Assembly (NCBI GenBank): GCA_023381515.1
Contig: JAMCQI010000065.1
Location: 1-41,062, forward strand
Source: Chloroflexota bacterium
GTDB taxonomy: Bacteria > Chloroflexota > Anaerolineae > UBA4142
Direction: 5' to 3'
Length of the DNA: 41,062 nt
In this document: in pieces, positions 23,699 to 32,208 of the stretch
How positions within the stretch are numbered: the first letter of the stretch is position 1
Layout: every line of letters starts with the position of its first letter
Translations under genes and position numbers: made by a program
Notes under the pieces: generated by a model
The model's input: only the letters and a program-made list of their open reading frames with translations
The model's database searches: none
Told to the model about the DNA's origin: nothing

Positions 23699-24259
23699 TT
23701 ACGATATGGAAGCGACATCGATTCATCTCTTCGCATCTCTAGCCGGGGTAGCTGATACTCTTGAAAAAGGGCTGGCGGTTAATTCTGCGAACACTTCATT
23801 TAGCTCGTTTCATCGTAGCTTGCTGGGATCGGCTCCCTCACACGCTCTACACCATGGCACATTCAAAACTCGGCGCCTGGATTGTTGCGGGATTTCTATC
23901 GGACTTTCGCAAGGTCATTTCGCGAAGGCCGAACCACCCGACGGCTTCACGTATAGGCCTAGTCATTATCGGCAGCGATTTTGGTCGCGTCTGAGCTATC
24001 GCCCTTGCGTATGACAGCGTGGCGCAGATTCAATATTCTCTTGACAGCGGACATCTCCCAGGCCATTGAGGAGTTGTTCCCGATCACGCTCTTTCCAGCG
24101 CTTTCTCGAGCAACGCTCAGGTGGTTCGTTCCGAAAACGCGGGAATTAATCCCGCAAGATTGCCCTCTCTCGCCGATGAGATGGTCAAGCGTCCTACGGC
24201 CCAATTACATTCCACACAAGAGAGCAACGTCGAGCTGGGGCTGGCCGAGGTCCGCATAT
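23699..24259. other. Long intergenic stretch inside the locus
   Basis: About 560 bases between two genes of an otherwise compact locus. Short open stretches exist on both strands but none has a Shine-Dalgarno or a recognisable motif. Apart from the hairpin at 24139-24155 I see nothing definite; the promoter of the VWA-phosphatase-kinase genes is likely in its left part. Confidence 0.4.
24139..24155 (-). terminator. Weak terminator-like hairpin after the adaptor/zinc-ribbon gene
   Basis: GCGGGA, ATTAA, TCCCGC, followed on the minus strand by GTTTTCGG. It lies about 105 bases past the stop at 24260. Short stem and short T-run, so only a tentative terminator. Confidence 0.35.
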
Positions 24260-25084
24260 TCAGAGTTTGCTGCCACACTTGGCGCAAAACCGGTCGCCCG
24301 GCTCGCATCCATTCGCGCACTTGGGACAGCGTTCCCTGCTTCCCGCCTTCCGATTGCTTCTAATCCGAGCGACCTCCTGTTCAACGACGTCTGTATCGCC
24401 TGACTTGGACAGGCGCAAATACGCAACCTCTTGCTCTATCGCATCCGGTTCCGCTTCTTGAACTCGCTCTGGGTCCGGTAGCCACTGCGCTATTATCGGC
24501 ACCTCTATAGTCTCGCCAGACCCGATGAGCTTCAGAGAGGTCCACAGGACCCCTGAGGGAAGTGGCCTGACTTGCACAGTCACGCGAGTCGTCTCCGCTC
24601 CAAAGCGGTCAGGGGTGACTCGAACCTGATCATTCTCTACCCAGATGCGCCCCGGGCCTCCCTGAACGTCAAATTCACGCGCCGCTATCCCGCCGTTTCT
24701 CAACGTACCCAGGTCCAAACGGCCGATGCTCACCGAAAGGTGGTGTAGTAGAGTAGTTGCACGCGTCGATACGCCGTGCTCCAATCCGTCAGCCACTTCT
24801 GCAACTGCAAGCAATATGGGCGCCTCCGGCAATCCCCGAAGCTTGAGGCCCTCTACAACTGTCCGTCGCCAGCCTTCGTTCGGTGCGCTACCCAAGCTAC
24901 GCAACAAACGATCCCAGCGCACAAGCTCCTCCATTGCCTTTGCATCATCCTCCATATCAATCGCCATCAAGAGCAATTGGAGTTTTTGCGTGTCCATCGA
25001 GATCTCTCGAGCAATTAGCCGAGCAAGGCTGCCCAAGAGTGGCGTCATTTGAGAAAGCTGACTAGGAGGCAATTGCGAACTCAT
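24260..25084 (-). CDS. Adaptor-module protein with C-terminal zinc ribbon
   Basis: A 274-residue paralog. Residues 1-100 give the helical part (MTPLLGSLARLIA, MEELVRWDRLL, LKLRGLPEAPILLA) and 118-201 the beta-sandwich (LDLGTLRNGG, QGGPGRIWVENDQVRVTPDR, SGVLWTSLKL, EVPIIAQW). Then come two copies of a 15-residue Glu/Val-rich segment (IEQEVAYLRL and VEQEVARIRS) and a zinc ribbon (Cys253, 256, 267, 270: CPKC...CAKCGSKL). No membrane span: cytosolic. The shared part is the same as in the proteins at 16667, 28773 and 31362. I do not recognise a named domain for it; a protein-interaction adaptor is my inference. Confidence 0.85.
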   Translation of the reverse strand: MSSQLPPSQLSQMTPLLGSLARLIAREISMDTQKLQLLLMAIDMEDDAKAMEELVRWDRLLRSLGSAPNEGWRRTVVEGLKLRGLPEAPILLAVAEVADGLEHGVSTRATTLLHHLSVSIGRLDLGTLRNGGIAAREFDVQGGPGRIWVENDQVRVTPDRFGAETTRVTVQVRPLPSGVLWTSLKLIGSGETIEVPIIAQWLPDPERVQEAEPDAIEQEVAYLRLSKSGDTDVVEQEVARIRSNRKAGSRERCPKCANGCEPGDRFCAKCGSKL

Positions 25085-25211
25085 ACAAATCCTCTAAAGG
25101 ACGGATCGCTCATACACTGCTGCCCTATCGGAAGGGCTTCAGTCGCGCATCTTCGTCTTTCCAGGCGAGAAGGGAGGCTATCTCTATTAGCTACTCGACG
25201 CGCTAGACTGC

Positions 25212-25395
25212 CTAGTACTGCTTTGTCATTTCGTTTGATTCTGCCGTCCAGACACCCACGTTTGGGTCCGAATTGACCCCGGTTGCTTACCATAACCCTG
25301 CCGTCACGCTCAGTTTGGACCAATTTCAACACTCGTTGGCCACGAGGAATGATTCATTTATGTCTCGTGGTCGCCAAGTGACAAAGTAGTACTAG
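25212..25395. mobile_element. MITE-like element B, CTAG target (184 bp)
   Basis: The ends are inverted repeats: CTAGTACTGCTTTGTCA at 25212-25228 and, on the other strand, CTAGTACTACTTTGTCA at 25379-25395, 16 of 17 matching. The layout C-TA-[element]-TA-G fits insertion into CTAG with duplication of TA, the habit of IS630/Tc1-type transposases. No transposase is inside, so it is non-autonomous. It lies in the gap between the adaptor/zinc-ribbon gene and the coiled-coil gene. Confidence 0.75.
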
Positions 25396-25460
25396 TGAAG
25401 GCGCGTGTTGACGCAACGCGTTTCCCAAAGTCGCCCGCAGCGGCACGCTCGGAGGCAGAT

Positions 25461-25859
25461 CTACCAGAACTTCCACCACTTACGTCGCTCTGCCTTCAGT
25501 TCATTCGACCTGGTCCCAAGATTCGCAAAAGCTTGAACGGATATGCTGCGCTGATTCGCGAGCAGCCTCATTAACTCACTGGAACCAATTCCGGGAGTGA
25601 GTTTGAAGGGCGTGGGCGGCGAAGGCGCGATTTGAAGGTCTGCCAGAATTGCGTCGCCTTCCTCTGCTCGTTTGCTTATCTCCGCAATGAGGCCATCAAC
25701 TTGTTGCTCCACCTGGCTATTCTTGAGTCGAGCATCTGCCAGGGCGCTATCACGCAGGTGTTTTGCAGCATCGTGAGTTTGACTTGCTTTCCGTTCGGCT
25801 TGCTCCAATTCTCGAACCGTCTTGAGGCATTTCTGACGCAACTCAGCAACTTGGTTCAT
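25461..25859 (-). CDS. Small coiled-coil protein downstream of the FtsK/EssC-like ATPase
   Basis: A 132-residue protein that I cannot assign to a family. Residues 1-72 are almost entirely heptad-rich (RQKCLKTVRELEQAERKASQ, VEQQVDGLIAEISKRAEEGD), predicting a long coiled coil. A short Pro-rich linker (APSPPTPFKLTPG) leads to a second helix and a basic, Trp-rich end (AERRKWWKFW) that could touch membrane or nucleic acid. It is 22 bases after the ATPase stop and so is probably expressed with it; an ATPase-associated scaffold or substrate is possible. No good Shine-Dalgarno is visible. Confidence 0.7.
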   Translation of the reverse strand: MNQVAELRQKCLKTVRELEQAERKASQTHDAAKHLRDSALADARLKNSQVEQQVDGLIAEISKRAEEGDAILADLQIAPSPPTPFKLTPGIGSSELMRLLANQRSISVQAFANLGTRSNELKAERRKWWKFW

Positions 25860-25881
25860 GTTGATACAGAGCTCCAGGCGT

Positions 25882-28704
25882 TTAGGGTTTGCCCCAGCCG
25901 GAAGAGATTATGTCCAAGACATTCTGCAAATCCGCTGGTCCGAACCAGGAGTATGGTTTGAACTTGTCAAGGATGTCTGCGGGCCATTGCTCGTTACGAT
26001 ACAACGCTCGCTCGCTGCCGAGCTTTGCGGCAAGGGGCGCCCCAACGAAATTGAAAGATTCATCCGAACTCATCTGGAAGGCAATCCGATGTCCGAACTG
26101 GGCAACCATGTCGTGCACCGCAGCTGCTCCCACTGCTGCACCGATGGAACTCACCCGATCGCTCCACATCAATATGTGAATTCCAACCTGCGAACCGTGT
26201 TGGCACAGGCGAGTTAGCAATTCGCCGACCGAGCTTGGTGTGTATGAATTCGGGCCCCTGGCTTCCATCCACCTATGTAATCCTGCGACAAAGACGAAGA
26301 CTTTTCGAGTCGCGGCTGCGGGCAGCTGAGCAAGGCGCTGGTCCATCTCAACAGCCAGTGAGCTGACCGTATCGACCGCCGCTTGACGGACCACACATTG
26401 GACCTCATGGGGTAAGCGGGACTGGAGACCAACAAATGCGCGACCTGCTGGCTGCTGCGGATCCAAGTTTCCGATAAGCAAAAACCGAGCAGCGCTCGGG
26501 GAGGTAGTCAAACTCAACCCCAGGGCGATGCTAAATAGCGTTCGGAGGGCCAGAACTTCATCGTTGCCCAAAATCAGCACGTTGGAACCCTGGGCCGATT
26601 CCAGCGAGACCGAAATATCATCTGCAATACGCAAAGGCTGTCCCAACCAAAAAAGCGGTTGCGCAAGTGGCTTTCTAGGGCTTCCGGCCAATTGCTGTGC
26701 GATCTCTCGGCCTTCATTCCAGATGGCTGGCGCGTTGCGGCTGAAGACGATCATTGGAGTTGCTCGTGCATAGCTCTTTAGCCTCGCAAACTCTTGCAGT
26801 CCACGAAGATAGAGTGTGCGCTCGTCGGGCTCTACGCGTGCAATTCGGATCTGAGAGGTGGCATCCACACGGTCTGGATCCGCAGTTGCACACGCCTCTC
26901 CAGCCCGCGCAAGCCGAGCTGCCTTTTCATTTCCTTCGCCTAGGATCAAAGTCGAGTCATCGGGACGGCACTTGAACGCAATGCGGAGGCTCATTTGTCC
27001 CCTAATATTTGCCATACTAAGGAATGTACTTGCTGGCCGTTGAGCGCTGAGCAGGACATGAATTCCAAAGGATCGCCCTCGCATTACCAACGCACCTAAT
27101 GCCTCGCTCGCCTGGAAGGACAATCGATCATCGTCACTGAACAAACGAACATACTCGTCCATGATGAGCAGAATACGCGGCATGCTCTGTCCAGTTCGGG
27201 TCCGATACTCCTGAATCTCAGATACACCAGCCGCTTTGAAAACTTGGCTGCGGCGTTGCATTTCGTCGACAAGTCGCTGCAGGACGCTCAAACCGAATTC
27301 CCGCTCTGCCTCAAGGACTACGGCCCGAGCATGCACGAGCCGTTGCGTCACATACTCTTGAAATTCTACTCCCTCCTTGAAATCAACCAGGTAGAGCTCC
27401 AGCTCATCCGGATGATATTTAGTTGCCAACATGAGAATCAACAGGTGCAAGAGGTTGGTCTTGCCCATCCCTGTAGCCCCGCCGACGAGGACGTGATATG
27501 CGGGTGCTCGATTGGGCTGCCCTTGGCCAATCGCAAAGGAGTAGAATCCCCCATTCTCATCTATCCCGATCGGAACTACGAGCCCTGTAGTGCTCCTTTC
27601 GCTCCACCAACTCGCCTTGCGTACTGCAAGTCGGCGGAACGACAAGGTTGCAGCCGAGGAGGCGGCGACCAGTGACTCGATCACCTGGGCAAGGTGATCG
27701 ATGACTTCCACCGGAGGAGGCGCATCCGGCCGAACCGTGAACCCTGCGTAATCGCGATCATCCCATTCCAGACTATTGCCATGTCTCAGGGTTAGGTATG
27801 TGCTCTGCCGCGTGAACGATGCCAAGTCAAAGCCATGCGGCACGTTGCCTCCGCGCACGACGCTCCCTAACAGATAACAGCCGGCACGTCGTCCGCTCCG
27901 CACAATCGAAAGCAACAAATCCGCCGCTTTGACGGTGAGTCCTTTTGGAAATCCGATGAAGATCAACAATCGATAGGGAATAGCAACGTCGGGGTTTGCC
28001 AGGTTATACGCCTCAACATCAACGTAGGTGTTGAGCAAGCGTCTTTGAATGATGTCCTGGATTTCACGGTCCATCTCCTGCATCGCCCGCTCAATGTCTT
28101 GGTCGTCGCACCAGATTTTGGGGCCACGGATGCTTTCCGGCAGCTTGAGAAGGGTATCGAGGTTAGTGCCACGGTCCAAAGGGTCGAACAAAATAAAGTG
28201 GTAGGATTCCGGGGAACTCGAAGCAACAACGCGCCACGCAAGCTGCTCGAGGATGCTCGCGCCCAGGCGAGCCTCGCTATCGTCGAACGAAAGGAGGACT
28301 TGCTTCTGGCCGACGAGAGGGATCAGCGCGGGGAGCGGCGGCAGCCGCGTTGCCAGATGGCTGATCTGGAGTTCCCCTAACCGGATGAATGCGGCAGGCG
28401 AGGCGGCTGACGGCGGGGCGTGCTTATCCCACCCCGGCGCGGACCAAGGCGCTGCGCTTAGCCCCGCTCGGTTCAGGGCACTCTGAAGATCCCCGAGCGC
28501 CAATTGTCGTACGCGCTCTAGTTCTGCGTTGGATTGCTGGATAGCGGTGGCATATTTGCTTTCCGCTCGCTTGATCGTCTGCGCCAGCTCTGCATCAAGT
28601 TCCTTGAACAGAGCCCCGCGAACAGCTTGCACAGTTTGCGCGGCCCCGCGCAGTGTCGCATGTTCAGCGGTGACTTGCTGCGACAGCTCGCTTTTGCGCG
28701 ACAT
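25882..28704 (-). CDS. FtsK/SpoIIIE-EssC-like ATPase, three-lobed, no membrane span
   Basis: A 940-residue protein. Residues 1-75 form a coiled coil. A first ATPase-like lobe (about 105-330) has lost its P-loop (SFDDSEARLGASI). The central lobe (about 375-640) is intact: Walker A GGATGMGKTN (408-417), Walker B ILLIMDEY (511-518), then MRGRSFGIHVLLSAQRP with the sensor region typical of FtsK/HerA motors. A third lobe (about 670-930) has a degenerate P-loop (LILGNDEVLALRT). This one-active-of-three arrangement recalls EssC/EccC, motors of type VII secretion, which usually have three ATPase domains in a row; unlike EccC it has no N-terminal membrane spans or FHA domains. It would be the motor of the locus. 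A DNA-pumping role is the alternative. Confidence 0.88.
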   Translation of the reverse strand: MSRKSELSQQVTAEHATLRGAAQTVQAVRGALFKELDAELAQTIKRAESKYATAIQQSNAELERVRQLALGDLQSALNRAGLSAAPWSAPGWDKHAPPSAASPAAFIRLGELQISHLATRLPPLPALIPLVGQKQVLLSFDDSEARLGASILEQLAWRVVASSSPESYHFILFDPLDRGTNLDTLLKLPESIRGPKIWCDDQDIERAMQEMDREIQDIIQRRLLNTYVDVEAYNLANPDVAIPYRLLIFIGFPKGLTVKAADLLLSIVRSGRRAGCYLLGSVVRGGNVPHGFDLASFTRQSTYLTLRHGNSLEWDDRDYAGFTVRPDAPPPVEVIDHLAQVIESLVAASSAATLSFRRLAVRKASWWSERSTTGLVVPIGIDENGGFYSFAIGQGQPNRAPAYHVLVGGATGMGKTNLLHLLILMLATKYHPDELELYLVDFKEGVEFQEYVTQRLVHARAVVLEAEREFGLSVLQRLVDEMQRRSQVFKAAGVSEIQEYRTRTGQSMPRILLIMDEYVRLFSDDDRLSFQASEALGALVMRGRSFGIHVLLSAQRPASTFLSMANIRGQMSLRIAFKCRPDDSTLILGEGNEKAARLARAGEACATADPDRVDATSQIRIARVEPDERTLYLRGLQEFARLKSYARATPMIVFSRNAPAIWNEGREIAQQLAGSPRKPLAQPLFWLGQPLRIADDISVSLESAQGSNVLILGNDEVLALRTLFSIALGLSLTTSPSAARFLLIGNLDPQQPAGRAFVGLQSRLPHEVQCVVRQAAVDTVSSLAVEMDQRLAQLPAAATRKVFVFVAGLHRWMEARGPNSYTPSSVGELLTRLCQHGSQVGIHILMWSDRVSSIGAAVGAAAVHDMVAQFGHRIAFQMSSDESFNFVGAPLAAKLGSERALYRNEQWPADILDKFKPYSWFGPADLQNVLDIISSGWGKP

Positions 28705-28772
28705 TTCTCTCTGGACTCCATAGCGGTCATCTAGGCATGTAACGAGTGAAAAAGATGAGCTTGCAAGTATCT

Positions 28773-30183
28773 CTATCTACCCAGCGTCTCAGATTCAATC
28801 TGAGATTCACAGTGGGAATGATACAAGGAGCCGAATGTGATTTCCGGCGCGCTTTGGTAAATTGGCCCGGTGCTAATGGCCTCCAGCGTGGCACGCTCCA
28901 CAGAGGAGCCGCACGCCAAAGCCATAATGCTTGCTACTTTGACCTGCTCCGCCCCAGGCCGAACAACTCTTTCACGGGCCGCTTGCCACAAGTAATCAGC
29001 CCTTCGACCAAGCTCATCGGTCGGGGGGCCATCTAGTAGCACAAAGACGAGGGGCCCCAAGTCGCCCTTCGTGCCACCCAAGACGGCTCGTTTCACGTCT
29101 CGGTCAATAGAGTCGCACAAGAGTTCGAATGCCAAGTCTAGACGCGTAACCTCGTTGAAACCTGGAGAGATGGCTGGCGCTGGAAACCGTGTCACGGGAA
29201 CGAGCCCCGGAGTGACCATTAATGCTCTGCGGCTGAACTCGATAACCCCGACAAGTACCACGTCGCGTGAATACGGATCGCTCGATGCCTCGCGTATGAC
29301 CTCTTTGAATCCCGAGCGTAGCGATTCGCGTGGGGCTCCGTCCATACTCTTAGACGCGTCTATCAGAAAGTAAACTGGCAGATGCCTTTGGTCGATCGAA
29401 GCCACGCATGCCGATGGCGGTAGCTGAGGAGAAGGTCGAACTGCTGCTTGGATATCGGCCGTCGGCTCATTTTCTTGCCACTGCGCCAGTACGGGGATCT
29501 CCAAGGTCTCTCTGTTCGTCATCAATTTCAGGTTGGTCCACAAGATACCGCCGCTCTATGCGGTGGCTGAAACCGTAACTCTAGTCGACCCCGGCCCGAA
29601 CTGCATGGGGGTAACCCGGAGCCCATCGCTATCGACCACGATGTATCCCGGACCCCCTTGAACCTGCAGCTGTGCGGTTCCTGCTTCTCCTCCGCGAAGG
29701 ATACCTAGATCCACTTTGCTTTCGCTCACCATCAGCTCTGTCTGTCGGCGTAGTACAGTCGCGGTCTTTGCTTCAGCAATCGCCGCGGTCGCGAGCAATA
29801 CAGGAGCCTCAGGCAGGCCATGTAGCCGCAACGCCCCACAGGTTGCGCCACGGTGCGGATCAGATGGGTCCTGCCCTAGGGCTATGAGTAGTTTGGACCA
29901 GTGTTGCAGCTCACTAATCAGCATATCGCTTCGAGGCAAATCGGTTCCAAGTAACAGAATCCTCAACCCCTTGTCACTCGGTTCCAGACCGCGGACGACT
30001 AGTGCCTTTCCAACGAACTGTATAGGACATCAGAAATCCTGGGAATGCCTCAAAACATGGCGAAATCGCAACCCTCTTTGTCCTAGTTTGATAGTTGGAA
30101 TGGCACTAGCCTATGAGCCTAGACAGACTCCCAAGCAAAGGTGCAAGCTGGCGAATCACTTCGTCAGGGAGCGACGAGCTCAT
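28773..30183 (-). pseudogene. Broken adaptor-module/VWA fusion gene
   Basis: The true start is ATG at 30183 (GGAG seven bases upstream), reading MSSSLPDEVIRQLAPLLG then SLSRLIG, the same N-terminus as the paralogs at 16667 and 24260. It then meets a stop and the small mobile element at 29999-30109. Beyond it the frame resumes as LEPSDKGLRILLLGTDLP and continues through HGLPEAPVLLA and the GGPG beta-sandwich, until an in-frame TAG at 29556-29558. The sequence after the TAG continues the same domain (SGGILWTNLKL, IPVLAQW), the stop standing in for exactly one residue (TTG-to-TAG would explain it). Residues then follow a VWA domain with MIDAS motifs DASKSM, EVTRLDLAF and LLDGPPTD. Restarts inside (TTG 29966) could still give partial products. 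Confidence 0.85.
29999..30109. mobile_element. MITE-like element A, CTAG target (111 bp)
   Basis: Terminal inverted repeats CTAGTGCCTTTCCAAC (29999-30014) and, on the other strand, CTAGTGCCATTCCAAC (30109-30094), 15 of 16 matching; a second arm TAGGACA/TGTCCTA (30023-30029, 30080-30086) extends the pairing to 31 bases with a looser middle. As in element B at 25212 the ends read C-TA-G, consistent with TA duplication at a CTAG site. No coding capacity. It interrupts the N-terminal part of the adaptor/VWA gene. The TIR sequence differs from element B, so they are separate families. Confidence 0.8.
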
Positions 30184-30290
30184 TGTGTTCTCCAAATAGG
30201 ACGCTCCAGCCTTCTTTAGCTTTCCTACTGTTGTACCAAGGAGTAAGTGACCCAGGTAGATGCCATTCCTGATTGCTCGCTAAAGGAGAT

Positions 30291-31283
30291 TCAGCGTAGT
30301 GCTTCGACTCGGACCAGTGAGACTTCGAGAGAATCCCACGGACACGCGTATCCCTGCCCCAAGTCCACATTATGTCCCAACCATATCACCCGCGGTCGTA
30401 CCATTGTGGGAGCTGATTCAAATATCTTCGTTCCGTCGGCGTAAACGATATAGCGTCCAGAGATATACTCGGTAACCGCCTCATGCGACGCTATAAAATC
30501 CCATGATAACGGGATATCGAGATGATCCTGGCCCGCACGGTAGTAGAAAACATCGTGCCAGAACCAGATAGACACGCCATTCGCTTCACCTGCTATGGAT
30601 TCTCTATTACTATCGGCCTGTGAGACTCCCGCGGGAAGGATGAAACTCGCCATTGCCATTGGGACGCCACAGGTTCCAATACTCAGGTAGCGAAAATGGA
30701 TTGTCGCTCTGAAATCCCCGGCGGCAGGGAACGGATCCGCCCGCGTATAAAGATAGGGGTACCCCGTCTCGGAACTCGATAGGCGCAGAGAACCGTTTCC
30801 AACGGAGGCCGTAGTATTCAGCGGCTTGTTCATCACCCATTTGGATACATCTAAATTGGGGCTACTGAATGTCTCCTCGAAGGTGAGAAGAGGTGAGGGA
30901 GGCGGAACACTCGTTGGTGTCAAAGTGGGAGTTAGGATGAACGGCGTGCCCGTTGCCGTTGGCGATACATTCGTGGGCGACAACGACATACTTGTCATTG
31001 CTGGCACTGACGTGACACGCGGGTTGCCGGTCGCCGTCACTCCCGGTAAGGCAGTGAAGTTGAGAACTGCGGAAACGGGGACAGGAGTGAATATTCTGAT
31101 GGACTGTGCGACTAACCAAGCTCCGATCGCGCCCGCGGGCAGCAGCAGTGTTCCGAGGGCCACAACACCAAGTGCAATCACAATGACTAGGTGGGGTATC
31201 GCTCGGGAGAGTGAGACACCGCAATACGGGCAAAATCGAAGACGATCTGGAATTGTTTTGTTACAATGCGGACAAAGAACCAT
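30291..31283 (-). CDS. Zinc-ribbon, TM, Thr/Pro linker, LamG/concanavalin-like ectodomain
   Basis: A 330-residue protein with the same plan as the one at 15257: zinc ribbon at the N-terminus (CPHCNKTIPDRLRFCPYCGVSL), one membrane span (HLVIVIALGVVALGTLLLPA), a Ser/Thr/Pro-rich linker to about residue 130, and a beta-sandwich ectodomain starting FEETFSSPNLDVSKW and running through FRATIHFRYLS, NGVSIWFWHDVFYY and YIVYADGTKIFES. That pattern is typical of concanavalin-A-like (LamG / family-16-like) domains, which bind or hydrolyse glycans; no catalytic residues are evident, so binding is likelier. A cytosolic zinc ribbon with a surface glycan-binding domain suggests a surface receptor or anchor of the locus. 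Confidence 0.8.
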   Translation of the reverse strand: MVLCPHCNKTIPDRLRFCPYCGVSLSRAIPHLVIVIALGVVALGTLLLPAGAIGAWLVAQSIRIFTPVPVSAVLNFTALPGVTATGNPRVTSVPAMTSMSLSPTNVSPTATGTPFILTPTLTPTSVPPPSPLLTFEETFSSPNLDVSKWVMNKPLNTTASVGNGSLRLSSSETGYPYLYTRADPFPAAGDFRATIHFRYLSIGTCGVPMAMASFILPAGVSQADSNRESIAGEANGVSIWFWHDVFYYRAGQDHLDIPLSWDFIASHEAVTEYISGRYIVYADGTKIFESAPTMVRPRVIWLGHNVDLGQGYACPWDSLEVSLVRVEALR

Positions 31284-31361
31284 TTTTGTCTCGTGCTCTT
31301 AAGCCGAAAGCAGAGGCTTGAAATTGACCGTTAGAAGTCTTCTCATATGACCGCACGCGCT

Positions 31362-32195
31362 CTACAATTTGTGGCCGCACTCCGAGCAGAAAACCGAATC
31401 TGATGGAATGTTCCTGTGACAATAGGGACACAACTGATTACCCGTGAGTTGGTAGGCACAGTGCTGACAGTAGATTTCGCGATTATCGTTCGCGTGACCA
31501 CATTGAGGGCAAGCTTTCGTCTTCTTCATTTCTGTTTGAACAGGTGGCCGGGGGGTCTTGTCGGGCTCCCCCAGAGAGGCGCTTTCCACCATGGACGGCG
31601 GAGTATGGCACTCTGCGATCACTGGAATCTCCAGTATCTCACTACCCGCCATCAACGCCACCTTTGTCCAGATGACTCCTTCATTCAACAATTTGAGCTC
31701 TACCCTGACATTTGTCTCCTTAGCTCCGAACTGCGAGGGGGTGACGTGAACCTGATCGCTCTCAACAAGTATCTTTCCCGGCCCGCCCCTCACCTGAAAC
31801 TCGCCTGAGGCAGACTCACCTGGCTTGTAAGTCCCAAGGTTTAGTTCGGCCACGTTCGCACTCACCTGATGCGGGCGGGAGATTTCCTCCTGCTCTCTGG
31901 AATCGCTGACTAGCGAAACAGCGAGCAGTGCGGGAGCCTCGGGAACATTTCGTAGCATCAGTGCGCGTTGAACGAGTTCGCGTTTCGTAGGATCCGTTGC
32001 CCCGCGCGCGGCAACAAGGATCTTCGCCCATCGCTCCAGTTCATCAATTGCCCAGTCTTCCTCCAGGTCGCTCGTCAACAAGAGCAGCTTGATATCATCG
32101 CGGGTGAGCGATCTGTTTTTCTTGATGATCTCCGCTTCATGTCGAAGATAGACAAGTAAGCGTTCCACTTTATCCGGCCCCAGCGGCTCGGTCAT
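31362..32195 (-). CDS. Adaptor-module protein with two C-terminal zinc ribbons
   Basis: A 277-residue paralog of the proteins at 16667, 24260 and 28773. The helical part has IDELERWAKIL and LMLRNVPEAPALLA; the beta-sandwich has LNLGTYKPGES, VRGGPGKILVESDQVHVTPS, FGAKETNVRVELK and LEIPVIAEC. After a Pro-rich linker come two zinc ribbons (CPQC...CQHC and CPYC...CSEC, ending GHKL). Cytosolic. It is the most divergent intact copy and the first adaptor in the transcript, 13 bases after the small WXG-like gene. A hub role is inferred from the repeated fusion pattern. Confidence 0.85.
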   Translation of the reverse strand: MTEPLGPDKVERLLVYLRHEAEIIKKNRSLTRDDIKLLLLTSDLEEDWAIDELERWAKILVAARGATDPTKRELVQRALMLRNVPEAPALLAVSLVSDSREQEEISRPHQVSANVAELNLGTYKPGESASGEFQVRGGPGKILVESDQVHVTPSQFGAKETNVRVELKLLNEGVIWTKVALMAGSEILEIPVIAECHTPPSMVESASLGEPDKTPRPPVQTEMKKTKACPQCGHANDNREIYCQHCAYQLTGNQLCPYCHRNIPSDSVFCSECGHKL

Positions 32196-32208
32196 TTGAC
32201 GCTTCCCC

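Noticed and set aside
23592..24204. Short open frames on both strands of the long gap inside the locus
   Set aside because: No Shine-Dalgarno, no motif, and composition unlike the neighbouring proteins.
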